DNA of 52,011 bases from an uncultured Parabacteroides sp. GTDB taxonomy: Bacteria > Bacteroidota > Bacteroidia > Bacteroidales > Tannerellaceae. The position numbers were made by a program, and so were the translations under genes. The number at the start of each line of letters is the position of its first letter. Within the stretch, counting starts at the first letter, position 1. The stretch is from NCBI GenBank assembly GCA_944325345.1, contig CALUZV010000026.1, forward strand, positions 1 through 52,011, read 5' to 3'. Below are positions 25,679-34,169 of the stretch, piece after piece. The notes beneath the pieces are model-generated. The model made no database searches. It worked only from the letters and a program-made list of their open reading frames with translations, and had not been told where the DNA came from.

Positions 25679-27841
25679 ATGAAAAAGACAATCATTTACC
25701 TTTCGCTCCTCTTGCTGCCTTGGACGGGACAAGCCGGAGCACAAGACTACCGCGACAGCAACCTGCCGATAGAAGAGCGGGTTACGTCTCTGCTGGACGC
25801 GATGACCGTCGAAGAGAAAATCAACTGCTTTTCCACGCACCCGAACTTGCCCCGCTTAGGCATCCGGACGACCCGCATCACCGAGGGTTTGCACGGCTAT
25901 GCCCATAGCGGTCCGGCCAACTGGGGGATAAAGGGCGCGGGCGAGGCACCGACCACGGTCTTCCCGCAGGCCATCGGATTGGCGCAGACTTGGGACACGG
26001 ACTTGATTCGCCAAGTCGCCGCAACGCAAGCCTACGAGCATCGCTACCTTTTCCAAAGTCCAAAGTATAAGTATAGCGGGGGCATCATTACGTTAGCCCC
26101 GAACGCCGACTTAGGCCGCGACCCGCGCTGGGGACGCACGGAGGAATGCTTCGGCGAAGACCCCTTCCTGGTTTCCCGCATGGTTGTAGCCTACGCCCAA
26201 GGTTTGCAGGGCGACCATCCGAAGTATTGGCGGACAGCCTCGCTGATGAAGCACTTCCTGGCAAACAGCAACGAGAACAACCGCTATTTCAACTCCTCGA
26301 ACTTCGACGAGCGCCTCTTCCGAGAATACTACGGCTATACCTTCTATAAAGGCATCACCGAGGGCGGCTCGCGGGCATTTATGGCGGCGTATAATGCCTA
26401 TAACGGGATACCTTGCACCGTCCATCCGGTCTTGAAAGACGTTGCCGTGAAGGAGTGGGGGCAGGATGGTATTATCTGTACCGATGGCGGCGGTTTGGGA
26501 CATCTGGTTACCGACCACCATTATTTCCCTGACCTTGAAACGGCCGTGGCCGCCTGCATCAAGAGCGGCATCAATATGGTACTCGACGACATCCATGCAC
26601 CTTATATCCGCAAGGCGTTGGCCGATGGGCTGATTACGGAAACCGACATCGACTCCGTCCTTCGCGGTCTGTTCCGCGTCTGGATTCGCTTGGGTCTGTT
26701 GGACTCCTACGAGGAGAATCCCTACGCCTCCATCGGTGTCAAGGATACGCTTGACCCGTGGCTAAAGCCCGAAGTGCATGACTTGGTGCGGAAGGTAACG
26801 GCGGAATCGGTTGTCTTGCTGAAGAACGAAGGCAATTTGCTTCCCATCCGTCCGGAGAAGGTGAAGAAGATAGCAGTGATTGGTCCGCGTGCCGACGCCG
26901 TTATTAGCGACTGGTACACCGGCACGCCGCCCTACCGTGTCTCTGCGTTGCAAGGCTTGAAGAATGCCTTGGGCGATAAGGTCGAGATAACCTACGCGGC
27001 CTCCAACAAAGCCGACTCCGCTTATATCTTGGCAAAGGAGGCGGACCTGGCGATTGTCTGCGTCGGCAACCACCCGACGAACTTCGGCATCGGCTGGGGC
27101 GTAAACTTCGTAGCGAGCGATGGCCGCGAGGAAGTCGATAGGCAAGCCCTCACCTTGGAGCAGGAGGATTTGGTGAAGGTAGTCCATGCCGCCAATCCGA
27201 ATACCGTGATGGTGCTCGTCTCCAGCTTTCCTTATACGATTAACTGGTCGAAAGAGAATATCCCGGCTATCGTCCATATCGCCCAGTCGAGTCAGGAATT
27301 AGGCAACGGACTGGCGGATGTCCTGACGGGGAAGGTCAGTCCCGCTGGTCGTCTGGTGCAGGCCTGGCCGGAATCTATCGCCGACTTGCCGCCCATCTTG
27401 GAATACGATATCCGCAAGGGCAAAACCTATCTCTATATGAAGAGCAAGCCCCTCTTCCCCTTCGGCTACGGTCTGAGCTATACTTCTTTCCGCTACAAGA
27501 ATCTCTCGGTGGACAAATGCTCGGTAGTGATGGGCGATACCGTCCGCGTTTCCCTCGACGTAGTGAATATCGGGGCTTGCGATGGCGACGAGGTGGTGCA
27601 GGTTTACGCTTCCTACCCAGGTTCGAAGGTCGAACATCCGGCCTTGGCCCTGAAAGGCTTCAAGCGCGTCTCGGTGAAGAAAGGGGAGACGGTGCGCGTC
27701 GAGATTCCTGTCCCGGCAGAGGTCTTGGCGTATTGGGATGAGGCAAGCCACGCTTTCACCTTGGAGAAAGGCAAGGTGCGCCTCTCCATCGGTGCTTCCT
27801 CGGCCGATTTGCGCGGGAATGTAACGGTGAAGACCCGCTGA
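25679..27841 (+). CDS. Secreted glycoside hydrolase family 3 (beta-xylosidase/glucosidase type)
   Basis: A 720-residue protein with signal peptide (MKKTIIYLSLLLLPWTGQAG). The N-terminal GH3 barrel shows NADLGRDPRWGRTEECFGEDP (142-162), LMKHFLANSNENNR with the conserved Lys-His (191-192) and the presumed nucleophile Asp269 in GIICTDGGGLGHLV, where the usual motif is SDW. The second alpha/beta domain follows (SVVLLKNEGNLLPI, VIGPRADAV), then FPFGYGLSYTSF and a C-terminal fibronectin-III-like domain. By inference it trims beta-linked xylose or glucose in the periplasm and complements the GH51 enzymes. ATG 25673 is an alternative start two codons upstream. Confidence 0.93.
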   Translation: MKKTIIYLSLLLLPWTGQAGAQDYRDSNLPIEERVTSLLDAMTVEEKINCFSTHPNLPRLGIRTTRITEGLHGYAHSGPANWGIKGAGEAPTTVFPQAIGLAQTWDTDLIRQVAATQAYEHRYLFQSPKYKYSGGIITLAPNADLGRDPRWGRTEECFGEDPFLVSRMVVAYAQGLQGDHPKYWRTASLMKHFLANSNENNRYFNSSNFDERLFREYYGYTFYKGITEGGSRAFMAAYNAYNGIPCTVHPVLKDVAVKEWGQDGIICTDGGGLGHLVTDHHYFPDLETAVAACIKSGINMVLDDIHAPYIRKALADGLITETDIDSVLRGLFRVWIRLGLLDSYEENPYASIGVKDTLDPWLKPEVHDLVRKVTAESVVLLKNEGNLLPIRPEKVKKIAVIGPRADAVISDWYTGTPPYRVSALQGLKNALGDKVEITYAASNKADSAYILAKEADLAIVCVGNHPTNFGIGWGVNFVASDGREEVDRQALTLEQEDLVKVVHAANPNTVMVLVSSFPYTINWSKENIPAIVHIAQSSQELGNGLADVLTGKVSPAGRLVQAWPESIADLPPILEYDIRKGKTYLYMKSKPLFPFGYGLSYTSFRYKNLSVDKCSVVMGDTVRVSLDVVNIGACDGDEVVQVYASYPGSKVEHPALALKGFKRVSVKKGETVRVEIPVPAEVLAYWDEASHAFTLEKGKVRLSIGASSADLRGNVTVKTR

Positions 27842-27859
27842 TTTCCCCTCGAAATCGCC

Positions 27860-27930
27860 CGAAAAGTGTCAAAAAATTGGACACCACTGTCCAATTTTTT
27901 GACACTTTGTTTTTACCCGGAAATTAGGAT
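27860..27930 (+). promoter_or_regulatory. Upstream activator sites and shared 13-mer, sigma-54 cassette 1
   Basis: Two dyads stand 21 bp apart: GTGTC-N9-GACAC (27866-27884) and CTGTC-N9-GACAC (27887-27905). They are oriented so that together they form a long hairpin. CGGAAATTAGGAT follows at 27918-27930. The same three items at the same spacing occur at 33190-33260. By family knowledge such sites would bind an NtrC-type activator; the activator gene is not in the window. Confidence 0.8.
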
Positions 27931-27959
27931 ATCGCTGGCATTGACTACTTTATCGATTT

Positions 27960-27975
27960 TGGCACGATAATTGTA
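27960..27975 (+). promoter_or_regulatory. Sigma-54 promoter 1 (ABC permease unit)
   Basis: TGGCACG-N4-TTGTA (27960-27975) matches the -24/-12 consensus TGGCACG-N4-TTGCA/T with one change. It lies 37 bp ahead of the permease ATG at 28013. Confidence 0.85.
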
Positions 27976-28012
27976 TATATTTTGATAGAAATAACAATAA
28001 AAAATAAGGTCT

Positions 28013-30378
28013 ATGAATCCAATTATTCGCAACTTTTGGTCGATATTCCGTTGTTACCGTTTGGCGATGACGTTGAATGTCCTTGGTATGGCGGTGGCCT
28101 TCGCCGCCTTTATGGTGATTATGATGCAATGGCGGTACGATGTGACGTTCGATGACGCCACGCCTCACAGCGAGCGTATTTTCCGAGTGGAATCCGATAT
28201 AAAGGGCTTGGACCGACGCCCATCACGTGCCGTCCGTACGCCGAACTGTTCATCCAATCATCGCCGCACATCGAGTCTGGTTGTTTAATTTATGGTATGG
28301 GGATGCCCTTGTTCCTCTCGATTCACGACGAGCAGTCCGGGCAGGAATCCTATTTTGAGGAGACTTGTTATCCCACCACGTCGGCCCTCACCCGTGTCTT
28401 CGATTTTGAAATGCTGGAAGGTTCTGCGGATGCCTTGGCCATCGAAAACCAACTCCTGATTCCCGAAAGCCTTGCCCGCAAATGGTTCGGTGTCCAATCG
28501 GCTATTGGCAAGCGTATCGAGACGGAAGACCTCCGGATTTTCCGTGACGACGAGGCTTATATCGTGGGCGGCGTCTATCGCGATTTTCCGAGCAACAGCA
28601 CCTTGCAAAACGTGGTTTATGCCTCGGTTGGCGATTATGCCAAAGACGATTGGGGAGAAGCGGCTTATTCTATGTTCGTCCGCCTCGATAATCCTTCGTC
28701 CGCTTCGGGTTTGCTTGCCAATTTTGAGCAATATACAGAAAAGATGGATATTGAAACCGATGGTGTGATTCGTTTCCAGAGCCTTCACCCGCTTGCCGAT
28801 TTGCACTGGTTGCAGGGCTATTCGTTCGATTCCGTCCCGAAGGCAAACCGACAGACTTCTTACCTCCTCTTCACCATCGCGTGGGTGATTATTATCATTG
28901 CCGCCATCAACTATACCAATTTCAGCACTGCCTTGGCACCCGTCCGGATGCGGAGCATCAACACGCAGCGCGTCTTAGGCAGTACGGTAGCAAATCTTCG
29001 CTGGCAGCTCACGGCCGAAGCCATGCTGATTTCCTTCCTCGCCTTCTTGCTTTCTACATTATTATTATATGTAGCCAAAGAAAGCGTCTTGGCACGTTTG
29101 GTAACAGCAGACCTTTCGTTGCTTCACCACGGCGGCCTGCTCATGGTGACGGGCGTGCTCTCTCTCGTTCTTGGCGCCATCGCCGGTTTGTATCCCGCTT
29201 ATTACATGACGTCTTTCCAACCCGCTATGGTCTTGAAAGGTTCCTTCGGCTTGTCCGCCACGGGCCGTCGTCTGCGTACCGTTCTGATGGGTTTCCAGTA
29301 TGTCGCGTCTTTTACGCTGATTATTGCCGCTTTCTTTATGTTGCTGCAAAACCGTTATACGCGCACTACCTCGCTGGGCTATGATAAGGATGTGTTGCTG
29401 GCAACTGACCTCAGCCCAAAGGCGAAGGCTTCCTTATCTACCTTGATGGACCAACTGAAAGGCATTGCCGGTGTGGAAAAGGTGGCTTACGTCAATCAAC
29501 TGCTTTCGCAAGGCGATGATTTTACGCATTATACTCGTCCATTCAAGGGAGAATTGATTGATTATGATAATTTGGTGGTTTCTTCCGACATCTTGGAGGT
29601 GTTGGGTGTTCAGCCTGTCGATGGGCGGAACTTCCGGAAAGGCGATGAACAGTCTAAGGAGGGTAAGATTATCTTTAATCAGCTGGCAGCAGAGCAATAT
29701 AATATCCAGTTAGGAGACCGTGTGGGTGAATTTGAAGTCATCGGCATCATTCCTAACATTAAATATATGTCTTTCCGCCAGTCTGTATCCCCGATGGCTT
29801 TTGTAACCGGTGAACTTAGCTTCTTGGGAGACGAACGCTATGATTACGCCTACATCCGCGTCGCTCCAGGGGCAGACATTTATACCGTCCGCCAGCACGT
29901 GCAAGAAACGCTGCGTGCGTTCGATAGCTCCTATGCCTTCAACGTCCGCGCCATTGGCCAGATACTCGACGATGCCTACGAGGGCGAGCAAAACCTCACC
30001 ACCCTCATCGCCCTCTTCAGCTTCCTCGCCGTCTTCATCTCCATCGTCGGTGTCTTCGGCCTCGTGGTATTCGACAGCGAATATAAGCGGAAGGAGATCG
30101 GCATCCGCAAGGTGATGGGCGCGACGACTGGCGAGATTCTCGTGATGTTCAACAAGGTTTACCTCCGGATGATGTCCGTTTGTTTCATTCTCGCCGCCCC
30201 GCTCGCGTGGTACGGCGTGCACCGCTGGCTGGAAAACTTCTCCTACAAAACACCGATGTACTGGTGGGTTTACCTCGCCGCCCTCGCGGTTGTGGGGCTA
30301 ATCACGGTAGCGACCGTAACTTACCAGAACTGGAAGGCAGCAAATGCAAACCCGGTAGAAAGTCTGAAGACGGAATGA
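28013..30378 (+). pseudogene. FtsX/MacB-type ABC transporter permease, frameshifted near codon 65
   Basis: The first frame (from ATG 28013) encodes the N-terminal helix and IFRVESDIKG. The homologous continuation (PTPITCRPYAELFIQSSPHIE, matching the paralogue at 34170) is in the -1 frame from about 28207 and runs to 30378. The junction contains AAAGGGC (28201-28207), an X-XXY-YYZ heptamer in the right phase, but a missing G in TTGGACC is the simpler explanation. The rest is intact: MacB-like periplasmic domains, four membrane helices in the classical places, and the paralogue-like C-terminus (FDSEYKRKEIGIRKVMGATTGE ... ANPVESLKTE). A free-standing 693-residue frame from ATG 28297 would lack the first helix. 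Confidence 0.85.
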
Positions 30379-30393
30379 AACGGTATAGGTATA

Positions 30394-30674
30394 TTTTACC
30401 CCACTTTGGTACAAAAAAGGAGTATTTTTCCCGTATTTACTTCTTCTATGGAAGAAAAAGGAGTATCGATTGCGTATTTACTCCTTCCTTGGAAAAAGTA
30501 GGAGTATCTACTGCGTATATACTCCTTCCTGGGAGAAAAAAGGAGTATCTACTGCGTATTTACTCCTTCCTGGGAAAAAGAAGGAGTATTGATTGCGTAT
30601 TCGCTCCTTTCTGGGAAAAAGTAGTAGCATCTACGGTACTTTTTACCCCAAAGCGGTATCAAAATGGGGTAAAA
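30394..30674. repeat. 41-bp tandem array F (5-6 units) with terminal hairpin
   Basis: GGAGTAT recurs at 30419, 30460, 30501, 30542 and 30583 (degenerate at 30624), every 41 bp. GGAGTA...TACTCC dyads (e.g. 30542-30566, centre 30554) alternate with TACTCCTT...AAGGAGTA dyads (30561-30588, centre 30574.5), 20.5 bp apart. TTTTACCCCA flanks the array at 30394 and 30641, and the second copy pairs perfectly with TGGGGTAAAA at 30665-30674. The array fills most of the gap between two permease genes and starts 16 bp after a stop. Confidence 0.95.
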
Positions 30675-30731
30675 TGCGGCGAAGCCCTTTCCCCCCGGGC
30701 AAAAAGTAGATAAAACGATAAAGATAACGAT

Positions 30732-33083
30732 ATGATGATTAAAGAAGAATTAAAATTTGTATGCCGCTCCTTATTTCGCGGGCGCAACAACGGCTGGGTG
30801 AAGGTGCTGACCTTGACGCTCGGCCTTAGTATCGGCATCGTGCTTTTCGCACGCATCGCCTTCGATTTGAGTTACGAAAGGTTTTTGCCGGAGGTGGAGA
30901 ATTTGTATCAGTTGCAGACGCGGTTTACCGTTGGCGTAGGGAGTGATAATCCAGAGGTGTCGGATTATGGGAATACGTTTCGCCCGGTAGCCCCGACGAT
31001 GGTCGAGGAAATCCCGGGAGTTGTCAGTGGAAGCAGCATGATTAATTTAGGAGTAGAAGAAGAAAGCATCTTCCGGGAAGAACACCGATATGAGGTGAGG
31101 CCGCTCTATGCTGATTCTGCGTTTTTTAAAACATTAGGCATTAAGGTGCTGGTGGGCGATCCGGATTTGCTTGGCATGAGCGACCAAATATTCCTTTCCC
31201 GTTCGGTGGCCCGGCGGATTTTTGGCGAAGGAAAAGCTGTGGGCGAAGTGTTGTTTAGCGATAAGCAACATTCGTATAGTTATAAGGTGGCAGGCATCTT
31301 CGAAGATTTTCCTGCCAATAGTCATCTGAAGTTCGATATGGTCTATTCCATCGAACTTTATGGCGATCCGGACTGGAATCAAGGCGATGGCTTCACCGGT
31401 TATGTCCGTTTGCAGCCCGGCGCCGACGTGGAACGCATCAACGACGAGTTGCTTCCGGCGATGATAGCTCGTCATGCGGATGTGGAGAGTTGGAGAAAAA
31501 GAGGACACATGTTCACTCCCTACCTCAAACCTGTTACGGAACTCCATACAGGCGACCCGGAGACGCGGCAGACCTTGGCGGTGCTCTCCATCCTGGCGGT
31601 GCTTATCCTCGTTGCCGTTTCGCTCAATTATGTGATGCTGTCGATTTCCTCCCTTGCGTCGCGGGCACGGACGATGGCCATTCACAAATGCTACGGAGCG
31701 TCGGTAGGGAATATCTTCAGTATGCAATTCCTGGAAACATTGCTGCTGGTAGTAGTCTCGACCCTTCTCGCTGCCTTCGTGATTGTGGCGGGGAAAGACG
31801 TGATTACGTCGCTGACCGGCGTACCGATGTCGTTTTTCCTGACGGGGCAGCAGGTGGCTGTCTCGCTGGGTATCGTGCTGTTCGTCGTGCTCTTGTCCGG
31901 CGTTTTGCCAGCAAAGATATTTGCCGAAGTGCCCGTAACGCAGGTATTTCGCTTCTATCGAGCCAACAAACGCGGGTGGCGCAAAGGATTGCTGGGTGTG
32001 CAGATAGCCTGCGCCACGTTTATGATGGTTTTCCTCTTGATTGTCCTTTTGCAATACGATAAAATGCTGGACAAAGACTTGGGATACCGGCCCGAGAATC
32101 TGGTATATTGTACACTGAATGAGACGACGAAAGCCGAGCGGCAGAAGGTGCACGACGAACTGCTGCGCTCGACCGAAGTAGAAAATGTCGCGTTTTCTTC
32201 CAGTCTCTTGCCGCGCTTCCTGAATGGGACGCCCTTGCGGAATCCGGAGACGGGAGAGGCGCTGGCGACGGTGCGCTATATGTTTGTCGATGCGAATTAC
32301 TTGGAAACAATCGGTGTCCGCCTCAACTTGGGGAATAATCTCTCCGACGAGCAGCAAGACCCGACGCCGATGCTCGTAAACCAACGCTTATTGAATGTGC
32401 TCGGCTGGACGGACAATCCCGTCGGGAAAACCTTGCCGGATTTCGACGGTGTGGTGGCGGGAGAGATGGAAGATTTCTATGTGGGTTCCATCTTCGACCA
32501 GCAGAACCCGGTAGCCCTGCTGGGCATCACGACCGACAGCCTCTCGTATTCCTACCTGACGGTAAAATTGCGCGAGATGAATCCCGAAACCCTCGCCAAC
32601 GTCGAGAGCCGGCTGAAGGAGTTGCTGCCCGAGCAAGACATTATCCTCCAGACTTATCTCGGCGAAATCCATAAGTCGTATAAAGATACGAAGCAGTTCC
32701 GGAACTCCGTAGCCGTGGCTTCCGTCTTCATGCTCCTAATCACACTGATGGGATTGCTGGGGTATGTGGCCGACGAGATACGCCGGCGGGGAAAGGAAAT
32801 CGCCATCCGGAAAGTGAATGGGGCGACGGCTTGGGATATCGAGCGGTTGTTGCTCCGAGATATTGCCCTCGTAAGTCTGCCGGCTATTGTTGTGGCGCTG
32901 ATGGGGACGTTCCTGGCGGCGTCGCGGTGGCTGCAACATTTCCCGGAGCAGGTTGCGCTGGGATTTTTCCTCTTCTTCCTGTCTGGCGTTATCCTCTTCG
33001 GCATGATAGCTATCTGCGTCCTAATGCGAGGCTGGAAGAAGGCGACGGAGAATCCTACAGTAGAGCTAAAGGTTAATAATTAA
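30732..33083 (+). CDS. FtsX/MacB-family ABC transporter permease
   Basis: A 783-residue inner-membrane protein with two FtsX-like halves. An N-terminal helix (VKVLTLTLGLSIGIVLFARI) is followed by a MacB-like periplasmic domain (about 50-270), three helices (LSILAVLILVAVSLNYVML, TLLLVVVSTLLAAFVIVAG, VSLGIVLFVVLLSGVLP), a fifth helix (GLLGVQIACATFMMVFLLIVLL), a second periplasmic domain and three closing helices with RRRGKEIAIRKVNGATAWDI. The repeated KEIAIRKV-GA coupling element contacts the ATPase. It is more distant from the permeases at 28013 and 34170 than those are from each other. No own -7 box is obvious, so readthrough from sigma-54 promoter 1 is likely. Confidence 0.9.
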   Translation: MMIKEELKFVCRSLFRGRNNGWVKVLTLTLGLSIGIVLFARIAFDLSYERFLPEVENLYQLQTRFTVGVGSDNPEVSDYGNTFRPVAPTMVEEIPGVVSGSSMINLGVEEESIFREEHRYEVRPLYADSAFFKTLGIKVLVGDPDLLGMSDQIFLSRSVARRIFGEGKAVGEVLFSDKQHSYSYKVAGIFEDFPANSHLKFDMVYSIELYGDPDWNQGDGFTGYVRLQPGADVERINDELLPAMIARHADVESWRKRGHMFTPYLKPVTELHTGDPETRQTLAVLSILAVLILVAVSLNYVMLSISSLASRARTMAIHKCYGASVGNIFSMQFLETLLLVVVSTLLAAFVIVAGKDVITSLTGVPMSFFLTGQQVAVSLGIVLFVVLLSGVLPAKIFAEVPVTQVFRFYRANKRGWRKGLLGVQIACATFMMVFLLIVLLQYDKMLDKDLGYRPENLVYCTLNETTKAERQKVHDELLRSTEVENVAFSSSLLPRFLNGTPLRNPETGEALATVRYMFVDANYLETIGVRLNLGNNLSDEQQDPTPMLVNQRLLNVLGWTDNPVGKTLPDFDGVVAGEMEDFYVGSIFDQQNPVALLGITTDSLSYSYLTVKLREMNPETLANVESRLKELLPEQDIILQTYLGEIHKSYKDTKQFRNSVAVASVFMLLITLMGLLGYVADEIRRRGKEIAIRKVNGATAWDIERLLLRDIALVSLPAIVVALMGTFLAASRWLQHFPEQVALGFFLFFLSGVILFGMIAICVLMRGWKKATENPTVELKVNN

Positions 33084-33105
33084 TAAATAAAGAGGGGGAG
33101 GGTTA

Positions 33106-33189
33106 AATTGACAATTGAGAATGGACAATTGACAATTAAGGATGGGAAGCAAATTGCATTGTCAATTGTCCATTTTCCATTGTCAATTG
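33106..33189. repeat. CAATTGAC inverted-repeat element 2
   Basis: Left copies AATTGACAATTGAGAA and GGACAATTGACAATTA pair with the right copies ATTGTCAATTGTCCATT and ATTGTCAATTG across a short spacer. It ends directly before the second sigma-54 cassette. Confidence 0.88.
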
Positions 33190-33260
33190 CGAAAAGTGTC
33201 CAATTTTTTGACACTACTGTCCAATTTTTTGACACTCCGCTCCGTGTCGGAAATTAGGAT
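33190..33260 (+). promoter_or_regulatory. Upstream activator sites and shared 13-mer, sigma-54 cassette 2
   Basis: GTGTC-N9-GACAC (33196-33214) and CTGTC-N9-GACAC (33217-33235) are 21 bp apart, and CGGAAATTAGGAT lies at 33248-33260. All distances to the -24 element equal those of cassette 1, although the sequence between the elements differs. Here both dyads point the same way (direct repeats) instead of forming a hairpin. Confidence 0.8.
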
Positions 33261-33289
33261 TCGTTTGTAAATAAGCGGAATAACGATTT

Positions 33290-33305
33290 TGGCACGGTCT
33301 TTGTA
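33290..33305 (+). promoter_or_regulatory. Sigma-54 promoter 2 (ABC ATPase-permease unit)
   Basis: TGGCACG-N4-TTGTA (33290-33305), identical in both boxes to promoter 1, 48 bp before the ATPase start at 33354. Confidence 0.85.
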
Positions 33306-33353
33306 TTATTTTTAGCAGAAACAAATAGTAATAACAATATAAAAACAAGCATT

Positions 33354-34034
33354 ATGATTAAGATTGAAGGTCTCAGCAAATTCTTTCGTACTGAGGAAGT
33401 TGAAACGATTGCATTGAATAAAGTATCCTTGGAAGTCGAGAATGGCGAGTTCGTCGCCATCATGGGCCCCTCGGGTTGCGGTAAATCCACGCTCCTGAAT
33501 ATTTTGGGCTTGCTCGACAACCCCTCCGAGGGCGACTATTACTTGGGCGACAAAGAAGTTGGCCACCTCAAAGAAAAGGAGCGCACGCAGGTTCGCAAGG
33601 GCAATATCGGCTTCGTCTTCCAGAGCTTCAACCTGATAGACGAGCTGAACGTCTTCGAGAATGTCGAACTCCCGCTCACCTACCTCGGCGTGAAGCCAGC
33701 CGAGCGCAAGAAAATGGTTACTGCCATCCTAAAGCGGATGAACATCAGCCACCGCGCCCAGCATTATCCGCAGCAGCTCTCTGGTGGTCAGCAACAACGC
33801 GTCGCCATAGCCCGCGCGGTAGTCTCCGGACCGAAGATTATCCTTGCCGACGAGCCGACCGGTAACTTGGACTCGAAGAACGGCGCGGAAGTGATGCAGC
33901 TCCTCACCGAGCTGAACAAGGAAGGGACGACGGTAGTCATGGTAACGCACTCGAAGCACGACGCCAGCTTTGCCCACCGCATCATCAACCTCTTCGACGG
34001 GCAAATCGTCTCGTCGGTGAGCGAGTTCATCTAA
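33354..34034 (+). CDS. ABC transporter ATP-binding protein (LolD/MacB type)
   Basis: A 226-residue cytoplasmic ATPase that powers FtsX-type permeases. Walker A is GPSGCGKST (38-46), the Q loop is in VFQSFNLIDEL, the signature LSGGQQQR (142-149), Walker B with ADEPTGNLD (165-173) and the H loop VTHSKHDASFA. The short length and TGNLDS sequence fit the LolD/MacB group, which moves lipoproteins, peptides or other envelope substrates without classic transport through the membrane. It is the only ATPase among three permease genes and so may serve all of them (inference). Confidence 0.95.
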   Translation: MIKIEGLSKFFRTEEVETIALNKVSLEVENGEFVAIMGPSGCGKSTLLNILGLLDNPSEGDYYLGDKEVGHLKEKERTQVRKGNIGFVFQSFNLIDELNVFENVELPLTYLGVKPAERKKMVTAILKRMNISHRAQHYPQQLSGGQQQRVAIARAVVSGPKIILADEPTGNLDSKNGAEVMQLLTELNKEGTTVVMVTHSKHDASFAHRIINLFDGQIVSSVSEFI

Positions 34035-34100
34035 ACGCACCAGCTTTTGCAAAGTATATAGAGTCAAATATATTTTTTTCTTAACACATTTAACTTATTT

Positions 34101-34132
34101 GCGTCCGCCCGGCTGGGAAGTCCGGCGGACGC
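34101..34132 (+). other. GC-rich hairpin between ABC ATPase and permease genes
   Basis: GCGTCCGCC (34101-34109) pairs with GGCGGACGC (34124-34132). There is no U tract right after it, so it may set relative expression or mRNA processing inside the operon rather than full termination. Confidence 0.6.
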
Positions 34133-34169
34133 GCATCCTATGTTTTACCTTTATAATATATAGAAGAAG

